DNA from: Liolophura sinensis | Lineage: Eukaryota > Mollusca > Polyplacophora > Chitonida > Chitonidae | NCBI RefSeq assembly: GCF_032854445.1 | Contig: NC_088303.1 | Location: 12,097,501-12,161,500 of the forward strand | DNA length: 64,000 nucleotides | Direction of reading: 5' to 3' | Shown here: positions 11,206-24,200 of the stretch, in pieces | Layout of the letters: each line of letters begins with the position of its first letter | Position numbering within the stretch: position 1 is the first letter of the stretch | The notes under the pieces: generated by a model | Seen by the model: the letters and a program-made list of their open reading frames with translations, nothing else | Told to the model about the DNA's origin: nothing | Database searches by the model: none | Translations under genes and position numbers: made by a program

Positions 11206-13680
11206 TAGAGGCCGTAAAGCTAGCGGTCTGGTGATGACAGTGGAAGGCAGAACAGCTATACAGTTCTAGGGGATCCGATTTTGACGGCCTATAGAGGCGG
11301 ACCAACTACAGAGACAGCTAGGATACCGTACGTCGGATTATGACGGCCTAGAGACGGACCAGCTATACAGACAGCTAGGGTACCATACCGTCGGATTATG
11401 ACGGCCTAGAGATGGACGAGCTATACAGACAGCTAGGATACCGTACGTAGGATTATGACGGTCTAGAGGCGAACCAGCTGTACAGACAGCTAGGATACCG
11501 TACGTTGGATTATGACGGCCTAGAGATGGACCAGCTATACAGACAACTAAAGCACCGTACGTCGGATTATGACGGTCTAGAGACGGACCAGCTATACAGA
11601 TAGCTAGGATACCGTACGTTGGATTATGACGGACCAGCTATACAGACAGCTAGGGCAACGTACGTCGGATTATGACGGCCTAGAGAAGGACGAGCTATAC
11701 AGACAGCTGAGATACCGTACGTCGGATTATGACGGTTTAGAGATGGACGAGCTATACAGACAGCTAAGGCACCGTACGTTGGATTATGACGGTCTAGAGA
11801 CGGACCAGCTATACAGACAGCTAGAATACCGTACGTCGGATTATGACGGTCTAGAGACAGACCAGCTATACAGACAGCTAGGATACCGTACGCTGGATTA
11901 TGACGGCCTAGAGACGGACCAGCTATACAGACAGCTAGAATACCGTACGTTGGAGTATGATGGCCTAGAGACGGACCAGCTATACAGACAGCTAGGGCAC
12001 CGTACATCGGATTATTACGCCTAGAGATGGACGAGTTATACAGACAACTACGGTACCGTACGTCGGATTATGACGGCCTAGAGATGGATGAGCTATACAG
12101 ACAGCCAGGGTCGGATTATGACAGCCTAGAAACAGGCCAGCTATACAGACAGCTAGGGTACGTCGGATAATGGCGGCTTACAGACGTACCAGCAATACAG
12201 ACAGTCGGATTATGACGACCTACAGACGAACCGGCTATACACACGGCTAGGGTACGTCGGATTATGACGGCCTACAGATAAACCGGCTATACACACGGCT
12301 AAGGTACGTCGGATTATGACGACCTACAGACGAACCGGCTATACACACGGCTAGGGTACGTTAGATTATGACTACCTACAGACGAACCGGCTATACACAC
12401 GGCTAGGGTACATCGGATTATGACGGCCTACAGACGTACCAGCAATACAGACAGTCGGATTATGACAACCTATACAGACGAACCGGCTATACAAACAGCT
12501 AGGGTACGTCGGATTATGACGGCCTACAGACGTACCAGCTATACAGACAGCTAGGGTACGTCGGATTATTACGGTGTAGAGACGTACCAGCCATACAGGC
12601 AGCTAGGGTACGTAGGATTATGACGGCCTACATATGTACCAGCTATACAGACAGCTAGGGTACATGGGATTATGACAGCCTAGAGACGGGTCGGCTGTAC
12701 AGACATCCGGTTATAGGCTCTGATTATGACAGCCTAGAGACGGACCGGCTATAGAAACAGCTAGGGTACGTCGGATTATGGTGGCCTACAGACAGAACGG
12801 TTATACAGACAGTTAGGGTCGGATTATAACTGCCTACAGATGGACCAGCTATGCAGTTAGGGTGGGATTATGACGGCCTAGAGATGGACCATCTATGCAG
12901 TTAGGGTTGGATTATTACGACCAGCTACCATATAGCTATGGTCGGATTATGATGGCCTATAGAGGCGAACCGGCTATTCGGCTGAGGGCCGGATTATGAC
13001 GGCCTAGAGAAGGACAAGCTATACAACCAGGGATCGGATTATCACGGCCTAGAGATTGGCCAACTATACACTTAGCGTCGGATTATGACGGCCTATATAG
13101 AGACTTGCCGACTGTTCGGCTATGGACCGGATTATGACGGCCTAGAGACGGGCCAGCTGTACAGTTAGGGTCGGATTATGACGGTCTAGAGATGGACCAG
13201 CTATACGGTTAAGGTCGGATTATGACGGCCAACAGATGGACCGGCTATGCAGTTAGGATCGGATTATGACAGCGTAGAGATGGACCAGCTATCCAAACAG
13301 GGTCGGATTAACACGGCGTAGAAATTAACCAACTATATAGTCAGGGTAGGATTATCTTACCGGCTATTGGGTTATGGAGAGATGGACCAGCTATACAGTT
13401 AGGATCGGATTATGACGGCCTATAGACGAACAAGATATACAGCCAGGGGTCGGATTATCACGGCCTAGAGATTGGCCAACTATGCAGTTAGGGTCGGATT
13501 ATCACGGCCTATATATAGACGAACCGGCTATTCGGCTTGGGGCAGGATTATGACGGCCTAGAGACGGACCAGCTATATAGATAGGATCCGGATCCAGCTA
13601 TGTACAGCTAGGGGTTCGGATTATGGTGGGCTACAGACGGGCCAGCTATACAGCCACAGGGGTCGGATTATTGATAAAAA
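11206..13680. repeat. Intergenic minisatellite, 57-bp unit decaying to shorter units
   Basis: From about 11,280 to 12,100 the unit is 57 bp, built on GGATTATGACGGCCTAGAGA, CGGACCAGCTATACAGACAG and CTAGGATACCGTACGTC. Further right the units shorten to about 40-50 bp and become mixed, but keep TCGGATTATGACGGCC. Total length is about 2.4 kb with more than 40 units. The 57-bp part is open in frames on both strands; the predicted peptides are exact repeats with no recognisable domain. It lies between the divergent BCAS2 and membrane-protein genes. Confidence 0.92.
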
Positions 13681-15212
13681 TTATAGTTTGCAAACTGACT
13701 CGGGACGTTTTGGCCATTTTCTTTTTATGAGGCGTCTTGTGTAGGAATACTTTTATTTCTCGCTTATTTTTCAGAATCATGCTTTGGAATTTGGCACAAC
13801 GTAGTTTTTTACTTAAGCTATAAAACGATCTTACACATTTTTTTACACATGTTTTTGAAAATTTTAATGACTACAGTTAATAAGTTGAAAATCTGTGTGA
13901 GTATTTTGTTTAACGGGCACTGTTTTTTATGGCTTAGCATCATATATATGTCCCCTTAAAGAAGGCCTCTACATCTACGACAATAATGTTCTGATGAGTA
14001 TAATTTTATACTAAAAAACGAATTAGAAAACAGAATACGGGTAGCCTTTAGGTAGGATCTTTAGAACAATGATTAAGTAATAGCATGTAACGAACAACAT
14101 CCAGTATAGGCCTCCACTGACAAGTGTGATTCGAAATCGATTGATGATTGTAAATGTTTTCAAAGAATTGCACAGCAGGCGTCGTGACCTTAACTCACGT
14201 ACCGGTGTACCCAGACATTGTTGGCCTAAATGTCATTGTGACCGCATAGGTCTATACGGTTCCCGTGCTGAGCAGGTTAGATGACTGTCAACAACTTAAT
14301 AGGTCTATCCTGTCATATAAACGTAACCACAGACAAGCAGCCTAGATATGATTACCATACTTATGTGGTGAGACAGAATTGCGGGTTGTTCTCTTCAATA
14401 GAATGGCTAACGTACGACCTATATACTACGGAGCCGTAAGAGTGAGTGAGTGCTTGGGGTTTAACGTCGTACTCAACAATTTTTCAGTCATATGACGACG
14501 AAAAAAAGAAAGAAAAAGGCCAGGAGGAAAACACTCATGTATGTGATACTGTCACTGGATGATTTTCTTGGGCCCCGACATAACTAAGTCGGGCCCCAAG
14601 ATAATCAACCAATGGCTGCATTATATCAACTATATATCAACTGCAAACGTTGAAAAAAAAACCAACAAAAAAAACCTACACTTAAAGAAGAGTAAACCGC
14701 CATGTCCCTTTCACGGCTCCGTACTATACAAATAATGATACATGTAAGTCTGTTAATGAGGTAGGCTTAAGGCCTACAGGAACCGGGTACGGTAGGCAAA
14801 CAGAATGTGGACTACCAATGTCAACTGAATGTTTGAGCTCACCATATTGATGTGGTAGGATGGAATTATATTTTGGTCTGTTTGATAAATGGGCTATCGA
14901 ATAATGTGGGCTACGCAATCGAATTTGTGTCAATTGAACGCTTGTTTAACTTACCCTGATAAGACTTCAGATTAAATTCCCCGCCGTTCATAGTTCAGAA
15001 GGCAGCCAATCACAGATAAGGTCAGAGTTCAGGGACGTTTCGCCCACCACCTGTTTGTGTCCGGTCCGCTGATGCTTAGTTCCTTTCACTTTGACATATT
15101 CTTCGAAATTTTGGAGTGAATGAGAAAGTTCGGCTATTGTTATCGTCGTAGATGGTAGTGGGAGGATCATAACTATCTGTCAGGCCGGCAGTCTAGGCAT
15201 GAATTGAGCAAT
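13680..15212. other. Intergenic region upstream of the membrane-protein gene
   Basis: No coding segment supported. At 14,440-14,515 there is a minus-orientation 3' tail of a family B SINE (GTGAGTGCTTGGGGTTTAAC, then CAGTCATATGACGACG). The stretch just before 15,213 should hold the promoter and 5' UTR, but no TATA box or other element stands out. Confidence 0.5.
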
Positions 15213-18200
15213 ATGGCCTCTGAAACATCGGAAGAGCCGCCGTTGACATATGCAGACTTGGGAATACCGACCAAAGAGCATGTCACCACGGGAATACTCG
15301 GCAAGGTAGGTTAGTCAGTGGGAAGTCAGTGATGTTACGACGTATGTAAGCCAGTCATTAAATTTAATTGTTTTAAAATGGATGCATATATAGTCGAGGC
15401 ATTAACCGACTTAGGAAAAGGGCGCAACTGTACCTTTATTAGTCTGTTATAAATAGAAATCGCACGGTAACGTTAAGTCCAACTTAATCCATCAGCACGT
15501 GCTGATAGTATTCAGTCATGCGAACACACCGAAGTATCTCAGCACAGGGGACATTCCTACACACATTTATCCATCATTTAATTGTTTGGCCATCTTTGGA
15601 ATTTTCAAACTAAGCTCTCCTATGCCTATAACTGGCAAAAGAAATGGCATCCCTCGATTAACTATGACTGACGCCGGTTGACAATAAAATTTAAGTCATT
15701 TTCTCCATTGTTCCAAGCATAATCGGCTTGTTGTCAAGTGTGATAGTGAAGGCACATACTTCCTTTTTCTGCTTAATTCTTCCTGATTAACCGGAAATCG
15801 TGCTAATTACATGAGGTTTACACTTCCCTGCATACACCGACAGCTGGCATGTAATAAATAATGGCTGTGTGCTTTATCCATTATCCTTATATTTAAAAAC
15901 TTTTTTTTTTAAAATAAAAAGTTAATGAATTTATTTATTGGGGTGAGTCTTTTAGTCCTTTTAGTAGAATTTAATGGGACATTGTGAAACAATTTTTGAA
16001 TTTCCAGCTATTTTCCTTGCTATGCTCAACCAGTCAACTGAGAGGATTTCTCCCAGTAATGAGTAGTACCCTTGATCTATGAATGTTCCCTTTTCTATAG
16101 TAGGACCCGCACATTTTGTAGGTTAGTACATGAATGACCTGGGTAATTTAACACAACAGTTTATGTCGGCTTCACCTTGATGCCGTGTTGAGTAGGACTC
16201 GTCAGTCATTTTAGTCTTGGTGTAACCTACACAAATCAGTTTCTCTAAAAAGTTAATTTTGACATACTTTGCTTTCAGTCAAGGAAGTTGTCGGATTTGG
16301 AGAGATGGGAATGGGTGTTTGTGGCAGTGACTGGCCTGGGGCTTCCCGCCACACTCATTCTGAGCCTCTACAAACTGTTCACTACGCCAACTGCAGACCC
16401 AGACTTTGTGTTTGCTCTCTTACTCGTCATCAATACTTGTAAGCCATTTAATCATCAACCATGACATTGTTGCATTTTATTTTCATTATTTAATGAACTA
16501 ATTAACCTGCACATGTATGTTTAAGTAGTACAAGTGTACCCGTCATTACACTGCACTGAGCTACTAGGTCACTCTGCCTTGGGAAGTTATTTTGAAGTGG
16601 TGTACAGTTTCATTATTCCTAGATACCTTCATTGAAATTAATATCATCTATAATATTCATTGTTTGTCTCTTTGCTATGAGTTAACCACTTTCATGCGGC
16701 TGTGTACACCCTTTTGTAAATTTGGGACAACTATTCTGTAAATTTGTCTCAAACAAGGCAGAATATTGTCACAGCCCTTCTGTACATTTGTCACAGCCAA
16801 TCCAGAATTGTTTCACAACAATCCTTTAAGTTTCCTTCAAGTGGTAACTCTTCTGTAAATTTGTTGCAACTATTCTGTAAATTTGACACATCTATTTTGT
16901 AAATTTGTCACAACCCCTCTTGTAACTTGTGACAACCCTTCTGTAAATTTATCACAACCCCACTTTTAATTTGTGACAACCCTTCTGTAAATTTGTGACA
17001 ACTCTTCTGTAAATTTGTCACAAGGAATACAGAATTTTGTCACAACCATTCTATAACTTTGTCATATTTGTGTAGATTGTTATTATGCTGTAGGTTTAAT
17101 TGTCACATTTTCACTGTGGTTTTGTCTCTCAAGATTTGTCAATACCTTGTAGTTGTATATGCCAGCTCTCACCAGTTTTTCTGTTTTGTTGTAGTGTTCT
17201 GCATGTACTATGTTTTGCATGGTGTACTACGTGAGCGCCCCTATGAGATTATGATCTTGACACTGGCCACTGGAGTGGTTTTGTTGTACAGCATCCTAAA
17301 CTATGCCCTGAGTAAGCAGGACACAGTCAAACTGGTGAGATATATCTGTATCGAAAACGTGTCTGTCGAAAATAACATAAGTGATCATTTGTTCTGATTA
17401 TAATAAAATTCACACGATGTATATTATTCTCTAGTGGGCCTCTGTGCTAGCCCAACATAATGACCCAGGAGCCTCTCACCAATGTGGCCACTGTGAGTTC
17501 AAGTCCAGCTCATACTGGCTTCCTTTCCAGCCTTAAGTGGGAAGGTCTACCAGCAGCCTGCGGATGGTTGTGTGTTTCCCCCGTTCACTGCCCGGTTTCC
17601 TCCCATAGGTGAAATATTCTTGAGTATGGCATAAAACACCAATCAAATAAATACATAAATATTATTCTGAAAAGCAAGAAATCAGGTGTCATTTTCTTAA
17701 GAAGAGGCGTCTCCTCCAAATAATTATATGCTTTCATTTGCTTTGAGAAAGTCAAAGGTCTGTAGAAAAATATTTTTGTCATTTAACTGCCGTGATAAAG
17801 TAGCCTTGCTCAGATAAAATGACTGTTGATTATATTGAATCCAAACAGCGTGGGGGGACTAAGGGGACTGAAGGATTCTAATAAACCAGACTGATGTTGA
17901 TTTGTCGAGTGTTTGCTTGAAAATATGCTACATGTATTATTTCAGGTGCGGCTTATTTTAGCTTGCATCATTGGGCCCTTCATCATTGCCCTCGGGATAT
18001 ATATTTCACGCCAGTATTACCTGTCTGGGAACCTAATTTTCCGCACTGTTGGTGCAAACTCTGCCCTACAAGACATGTGCAAGGCGTTGTATTTCTTCTA
18101 TGGAGTTTTGAAACTGGACCTTCAACTGGGGGTAAGCCACTTAGTTTGAAACATTTAATAGAGGAGTTCATTAAGACATTATGTTTGGGATTTATTATTA

Positions 18201-21200
18201 AACATAAATGGTGAAAGTTTGTAAATTTTGTGACATGATAATAATACATTGGCCACATCACATCTTGTCTGTGCTGTTGCTGTTGGCTACTGTGAAAGGT
18301 TCCATCATAGGATAGATTTTTATCACCAGGATTTATTGCCCAAGTTTCAGATTATTTTAAACTTGTTATTTCTTTTGTTAGAAGGCCAGCATATATCTTA
18401 ATGTAAATTCACTTGTACAACAGATTTCAGCTAAAATAACTTACTTTAGGGAACATACCAAATTTAAACATTGAAATTCATAATCCCATGTCTTCAGCTG
18501 TAACAGGTAATAAACTAAGAAAGGATTAAAGGTTTTGATGACAGGTTTTCGGTTGGCATAGCTTGAACATAAATGATTACATTTTTATCCCTAAATTAAA
18601 TGTATGGTTGGCCTAATTGAGGGGAAGTAGAAGACTTATTTGATGAATAATGGCTTACAGTTGTTGTCAGTCCACAAGAGTGTTAATTCATTACTCTCCT
18701 GTCTTCAGGGTTCAGTGCAAACAGTGATTTTTGAACATAGGCCTACCTCATAGTATGAGTATAATCAATAAATGTCACATTGATGTGTGCTTGCATCCTG
18801 TTACACTATTAAAATATAATGTACAGACATTTTGCATTCTCATGGAACCTTTTTTTTTTTTTTTTTTTTTTTAACTTTCCTCTACTTAATTGCTAATACT
18901 AAAAACTAGTAGAACTGCCATGGACTGGAAGGGCTGGGTAGAAATCTGAAATCAGGTCTTTGGGGTAGTGGGTCATGTAAGGTTATATACATTGTTGCTA
19001 AAGTGTTCAGGATAAACTTACACATTGTTACAACAGAGCAGTGTTGCTGACATAGTACATGAAATGGGGTACAGGGCTTACAGCAGCACATATTGCACTG
19101 AAGGGCAGCTGTTACATCTAGAGTATTGATCTTTTGATATGTTTCAGCATGTGATACTGAAGTATATTGCAATTAAAGGGAGTAAACTGAATCTATTATG
19201 ATGTTGGAAAGTTGATCTTCAGCATAATTGAAATAGCTTTGAAGAAATAGTATTCTTTCTGACCTTTTCTCTTTCTAACCAACTGTATACAAGGCTAGGG
19301 GGGATATAACATAATCTAGGCAGGTCAGGAGGTACACTGCTACCTATAGTTCATGTGAGTTGTTTGGAAGTCCATGTTTGTGTGAATCATATAATCAGTT
19401 GTCCTCAGGTCAAACATGGTAGGAACAAAATTAAGGCCCTAGTGTTCTGTATACTAAAATTAGTATTTAAGAATTTAGATATAAACTCAATAATGTTTCA
19501 TCTTTTTTCACTTCGTTTCATGATTTTCTACTGAGATTGTCCTGTACAGATTGTACATTGCTGGTGAATATGATGTACATTTTATAAATGTAGAACTGCG
19601 GATGCAATTGTTCACTTTTCAGATGAGTATGGTTGTGTTAATATTAAGTACCTCCACCAAAGTGGATGCTGAAGACATTGTCGTGCTGAGCGTGGGAGGA
19701 GTTTTTGTGATCGTCTGGTTTGTCATTGGCTACTTGGGGGTGAGTTTGGACCACTCCCAGTGAGTGACAGTTGTGTGTAGGATGACCTTTTAGCTGTCTA
19801 CAGTGTGGTCCTGCTTCCTATTTAAACTGATGTTGTTTCTGTCAAATTTTGATCTGGTTTCGATGGCTAAGAAATTGAAATAGCAAGTTACAGTGTGGTC
19901 ATGGAAGGTAAACGGCTTCTGATAAGGATGTTAAATTTGGTATGAAGGTGCATAATTAAATGGTGCATGTTTTGATGAGATTTCTGGTTTGCACAGCAAC
20001 AGAGTGACAGGGGCCAGCTAGTTTGAGTGATGTTAACTGAACACAATAAAAAACATATGGTTTCACTCAGGGATTCCAGTCTTGGTACTCAGATTCTCAT
20101 TGGGATAGGCCTACATGTATTTGAACTATACATGAGCAGCAGAACCGAGGAGGGTCAGTGGGGCTGGGGGGGGGGGGGGGTTGAGTGGAGAGGCTAAGGC
20201 ATACTAAGGGATACTACTTCCGCCACATGAACCCCCCACCCCCACCCTTTCCCAAATTTGATAACATTTCGCCACTCTAGCTACAGATACAATCAGATTT
20301 CTGGTGTCTAGCAACCAAGTGAAAATAGCAAATTACTATTTCTGAGTTTTGCACATGCAAAGCTGTTAAATCTGTGAGATTGTGTTTGTCACACTGACTT
20401 GTTACATTTGCGTTTGCTGTAGGCTCGAATGGAAAATAAAATTCTTACGTACATATTTTTTGGAGGATGTCCGTTGGAGCCAGCCTATATCATTTACAAA
20501 GTTGTCAAGGTAGGTTTTCACATTAAAGTACTACAAATGTATGCAATGTACAGAACTGTCATGTATGGACACAGTGTCTGTCTTTGATTTGAGTTGATGT
20601 TTTATGGTATACTCAAGAATATTTCACTTATACGACTATGGCCAGCATTATAGAGTCTGTCTTACTCTTTAAACATGTAGATATGTGTTTAAATACAAGA
20701 GGGGATTATTGCATCAAGAGAGTTAGCTGTTCCAAGATTGGAGCATGACATTGATGACTAAAATCATGCAAAAACTTATTATCAGCAAATGTATTGGCGT
20801 CTTTTTATACGGGCAGTCCAAAACTCAAACGCTGAAAGATCCTGTTTTTAACTGTTAGAAACATAAACCAACTAATTGTTTCTGCTTGTACAAGTTTATC
20901 CCCTGTAAAAAATTGTTCTTCTTTTTTTTTTTCCAAAACAAATCACCATATATTTCTTCTGCTTAACTTCCTTGAAGGATTCCTTGTATTTGGCGGTAAG
21001 TCCTTTCAAGCCAGTGGGCTGTTGGACATTTGATACATGATTGAATTGCATGAGATTTATCGGTTGTGTTTTTTTTTTGTTCACAACCAATTGTTTATTT
21101 GCACCATATTTATGCACCACTATATTCTACTTCATTGTGATTAGGTGGTGGGTTTCCAATTTTGTTATCCTGTTTGATTTATTGACATCGTGTTAACATC

Positions 21201-24200
21201 CCTCAGTTTTATAACCAAACATCCCTGTATGTTTTTTTCTTGTCACAACTGAAAGCTTGAGACAGTCATCACAAATGTTACCACTGCATGTTGTTTGTTT
21301 TATGGTCAGGGATTTGTTTTATTCCTGAAAGTTATCATTGTATGCTGTTAGTGCTGTTTGGGAAATCTTTGGATTTGTGATAGATGGATAAAATTATTTT
21401 GAACAATCTGCGAGCAGTGGATCAATTCATTTACATGCAGTCATTTGTTAGGAGATCGGCAGTTTAGGCCATTTTATGTGATTAATCAAACTTATTTTTG
21501 AGATATAACCATGGGAAGAAATAAATGTAGATATACACATATGTATCATCTATCTGCAGTGATTGTTGTTTTATGTCCTTAACATTTGACTTTTTTTAAT
21601 ACCTGGCGTGAAATACTTGTAAGGTATAAAAACGTAACAAAGCTTTGTGAGATAGGCCACTACAGCTGGGTTGACTGCCTAAAAATGTGGTATTGTAGAA
21701 CTCTATATAATCTAGATTTAGATTGGCCTAGAGTGACATATTACTAGCGAAATAGCTGTTGTACAAAATGAGATTTAATCATTTATGTTTCACTTTGATG
21801 GCCTGATACATTTTCAGTAACACATGATTAATTTCTTTCTTATTGGCGCTGAATTGCAGTCTGCTCAGAATCATCGCAGTGAATTGTTAGCGACTTGCAC
21901 ATATGTGTGTGCAGGACTTGCTCTCATCGTTCATGTACTTCTCATCATCGCCATGGTGATCGTCTTCAGGAATTATGGGAAGGGACTCAAAGGAAAAGGT
22001 CTGTTCTTGTGCTTTATTTATTTTACTTTTTTCTTATTGTTTTATTTAGTTATCCAGCACACAGTGTACGGATAGCAGGCATGTTGTGCTAGGTATGGCA
22101 TAATTGTGTGGTGAAATGTGTGGTTGTAAGATTGTTTTCAGTTATGACCACATTGAGATGATTTGGTCTCGGTCTTGATCCACAGCTACCCTAAATGACC
22201 TAAAATTTCGTCTATGACTAAGCTGCTCATTTTCCCAGATTCTGGGAGTTCTATTGAGTTTAGAAGGTGCTTTGAGAGGTATTTTGGGGCGTAGGGTGGT
22301 ATCCTACTGGGATGAAATCAAACTTTGCCCCATCCCTGGGCAGCTGAGGATGCATGCAAGTCTAATTAAATTCAAATAAATGGCAGTCTCTTCTGCAGCA
22401 TGGCTTTTAGCTCACCTGTTCAAAGTAAAGGCATAGCTTATGTTGTACCTGAGCGTGCGCATAGGCGTCCAATACTAGGGAAAGCAATGTTAAACAAAAT
22501 GTTAGGGGTGGTATCTCAAAAACTCAGAATGGTGTATTGTGTATTAGAAATCAAAGTTAGACAAAATGTTAGGGGTAGCACCTAACATTATGTAGTAACC
22601 TGAAGTTTTGTATGAATATAAAGCAGAATGAGACAGGAATGACAGAATATTCCATCGCTGATGCTCTGTGTGCATATTAATGACCGTAAATTACCAAATT
22701 CACAATATCAGTACTTTATGTATAGAGCTGAAGTTTTGCATTCATGTGTCTCCTACAGACAAGCTCATTGGTAGCCCTGCTATTACATCAAAGTTCTCTT
22801 TAGAATGAAATTGTTGTTGAACCATTCAAAACCTGTCTACATATAGCCTGAAGATAAATAAACTGCTTGCCTGTTAACCATGCTTGCTTACCCCTAGCTG
22901 CTAGACTTGGGATTTCTACTTCAGTTTTTTCATCTAATCCTGACTCATGGTGGTTTGACGCAGGACGCCATTCTAAACGCAGTGAGTAGCTAGGCTGCTG
23001 GGTGTTGGTGCTTTGATGTCTAGTGTCACTTCACCGCTGACATGCCTAAAAGATTATACTTGCATTTTCTCTGCACTCTACATGGCAGATTTTTAACATG
23101 TATTCGGCAGCAAGCAATGTCATATCTTTTTTTCTTTGCTTTTGAAAACAAGACCGCTTGATCATATGAGTTTTACTGTAAGACTTGGAGCAGAAATGGG
23201 CATTTAATTTGATTGGTGTATAATTCAATTTCAGGACTTGCGCACCCAGATTTGTGTGTTGAGAAAACATAAGGCAGAACATGCTTGGAAAGAGTATTGC
23301 ATTAGCTCTCTCTCTTTCAATACATACCATTCTTTTCAGGATTATTTTCTTCAGTAGCAAAAGTTTCGAGATGTTTTTTTTTGTTATTTTATGGAGAGAG
23401 ATTAATGAACGGCCAATTAGCACTATATTGAGATGAATCGATACTGAATTGGTTAATGGCTGACGTGGACAAGGTAGATCGGTCCTAGGTTAATACTTTT
23501 ATTTAGAAAATATTGAGTAAATGTTATGTCACTTTGTAGAGGTTTGACCATAATTGACAGACTATGCAACACTGCATCGAGGCAAAGCTGAGATACAATG
23601 TTGTATTGCTCAAGTCACTCATTGGGGAACTTATTTAGTACCTCTACTATCAATTTTCAAGTGACAAAGTATTAAAATGAACAAGAAGATCGAAACATGG
23701 ACCGTGTCATAATAAACCTTAACTTGGTAAAATAGCCGAAGTTTCCTTTCTTTCGAATGACACAATCCTACTTCTGTAGAATGTCTTGTGAAATCTTTTT
23801 TACATGAGCCAGATCTTCTTATTGCCTGGCCAGAAATTTTTGTTTGGCATTAAGTTGATATTGTCAGGGGGCTGTGGGAAGATACCATCAAGCAGTCAGA
23901 GCAAATAACTTTCCCATTAACCATTGTGTTTTAGTGCTAGGGAGTTACATGCCCCTGTCTGGTATGTCCCTTCATTTGTCTTCTGATAACTTTGCTAAAT
24001 CCCCTGGGTGTAAATGTAGGGTAGGCTGCACCTGACATAAATGGTAAAGTGCTTAATTCCCCCGGGTGTGGATGTAGGGTTGGGGCATCTGACATAAATG
24101 ATGAAGTGCTTAATTCCCCGGGTGTGGGTGTAGGGCGGGGTACCCCAGACATAAATGGTAAAGTGCTTAATTCCCCGTGTGTGAATGTAGGGTGAGCTGC

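Noticed and set aside
11624-12024. Open frames of about 130 codons on both strands with LYRQLGYRTLDYDG-like repeats
   Set aside because: Translation of the intergenic 57-bp array; no start context, domain or non-repeat flanks.
17059-17397. Single 112-codon open frame as a gene
   Set aside because: Its second part is exon 3 of the membrane-protein gene; the first part is intron and repeat sequence that ends at the real acceptor at 17,194.
20896-21120. Lysine-rich minus-strand frame of 74 codons
   Set aside because: Rich in poly-T-derived lysines, lies in an intron on the opposite strand, no family recognised.
23046-23423. Minus-strand frame of 125 codons
   Set aside because: Low-complexity, lysine- and isoleucine-rich, within the large intron; no homology recognised.
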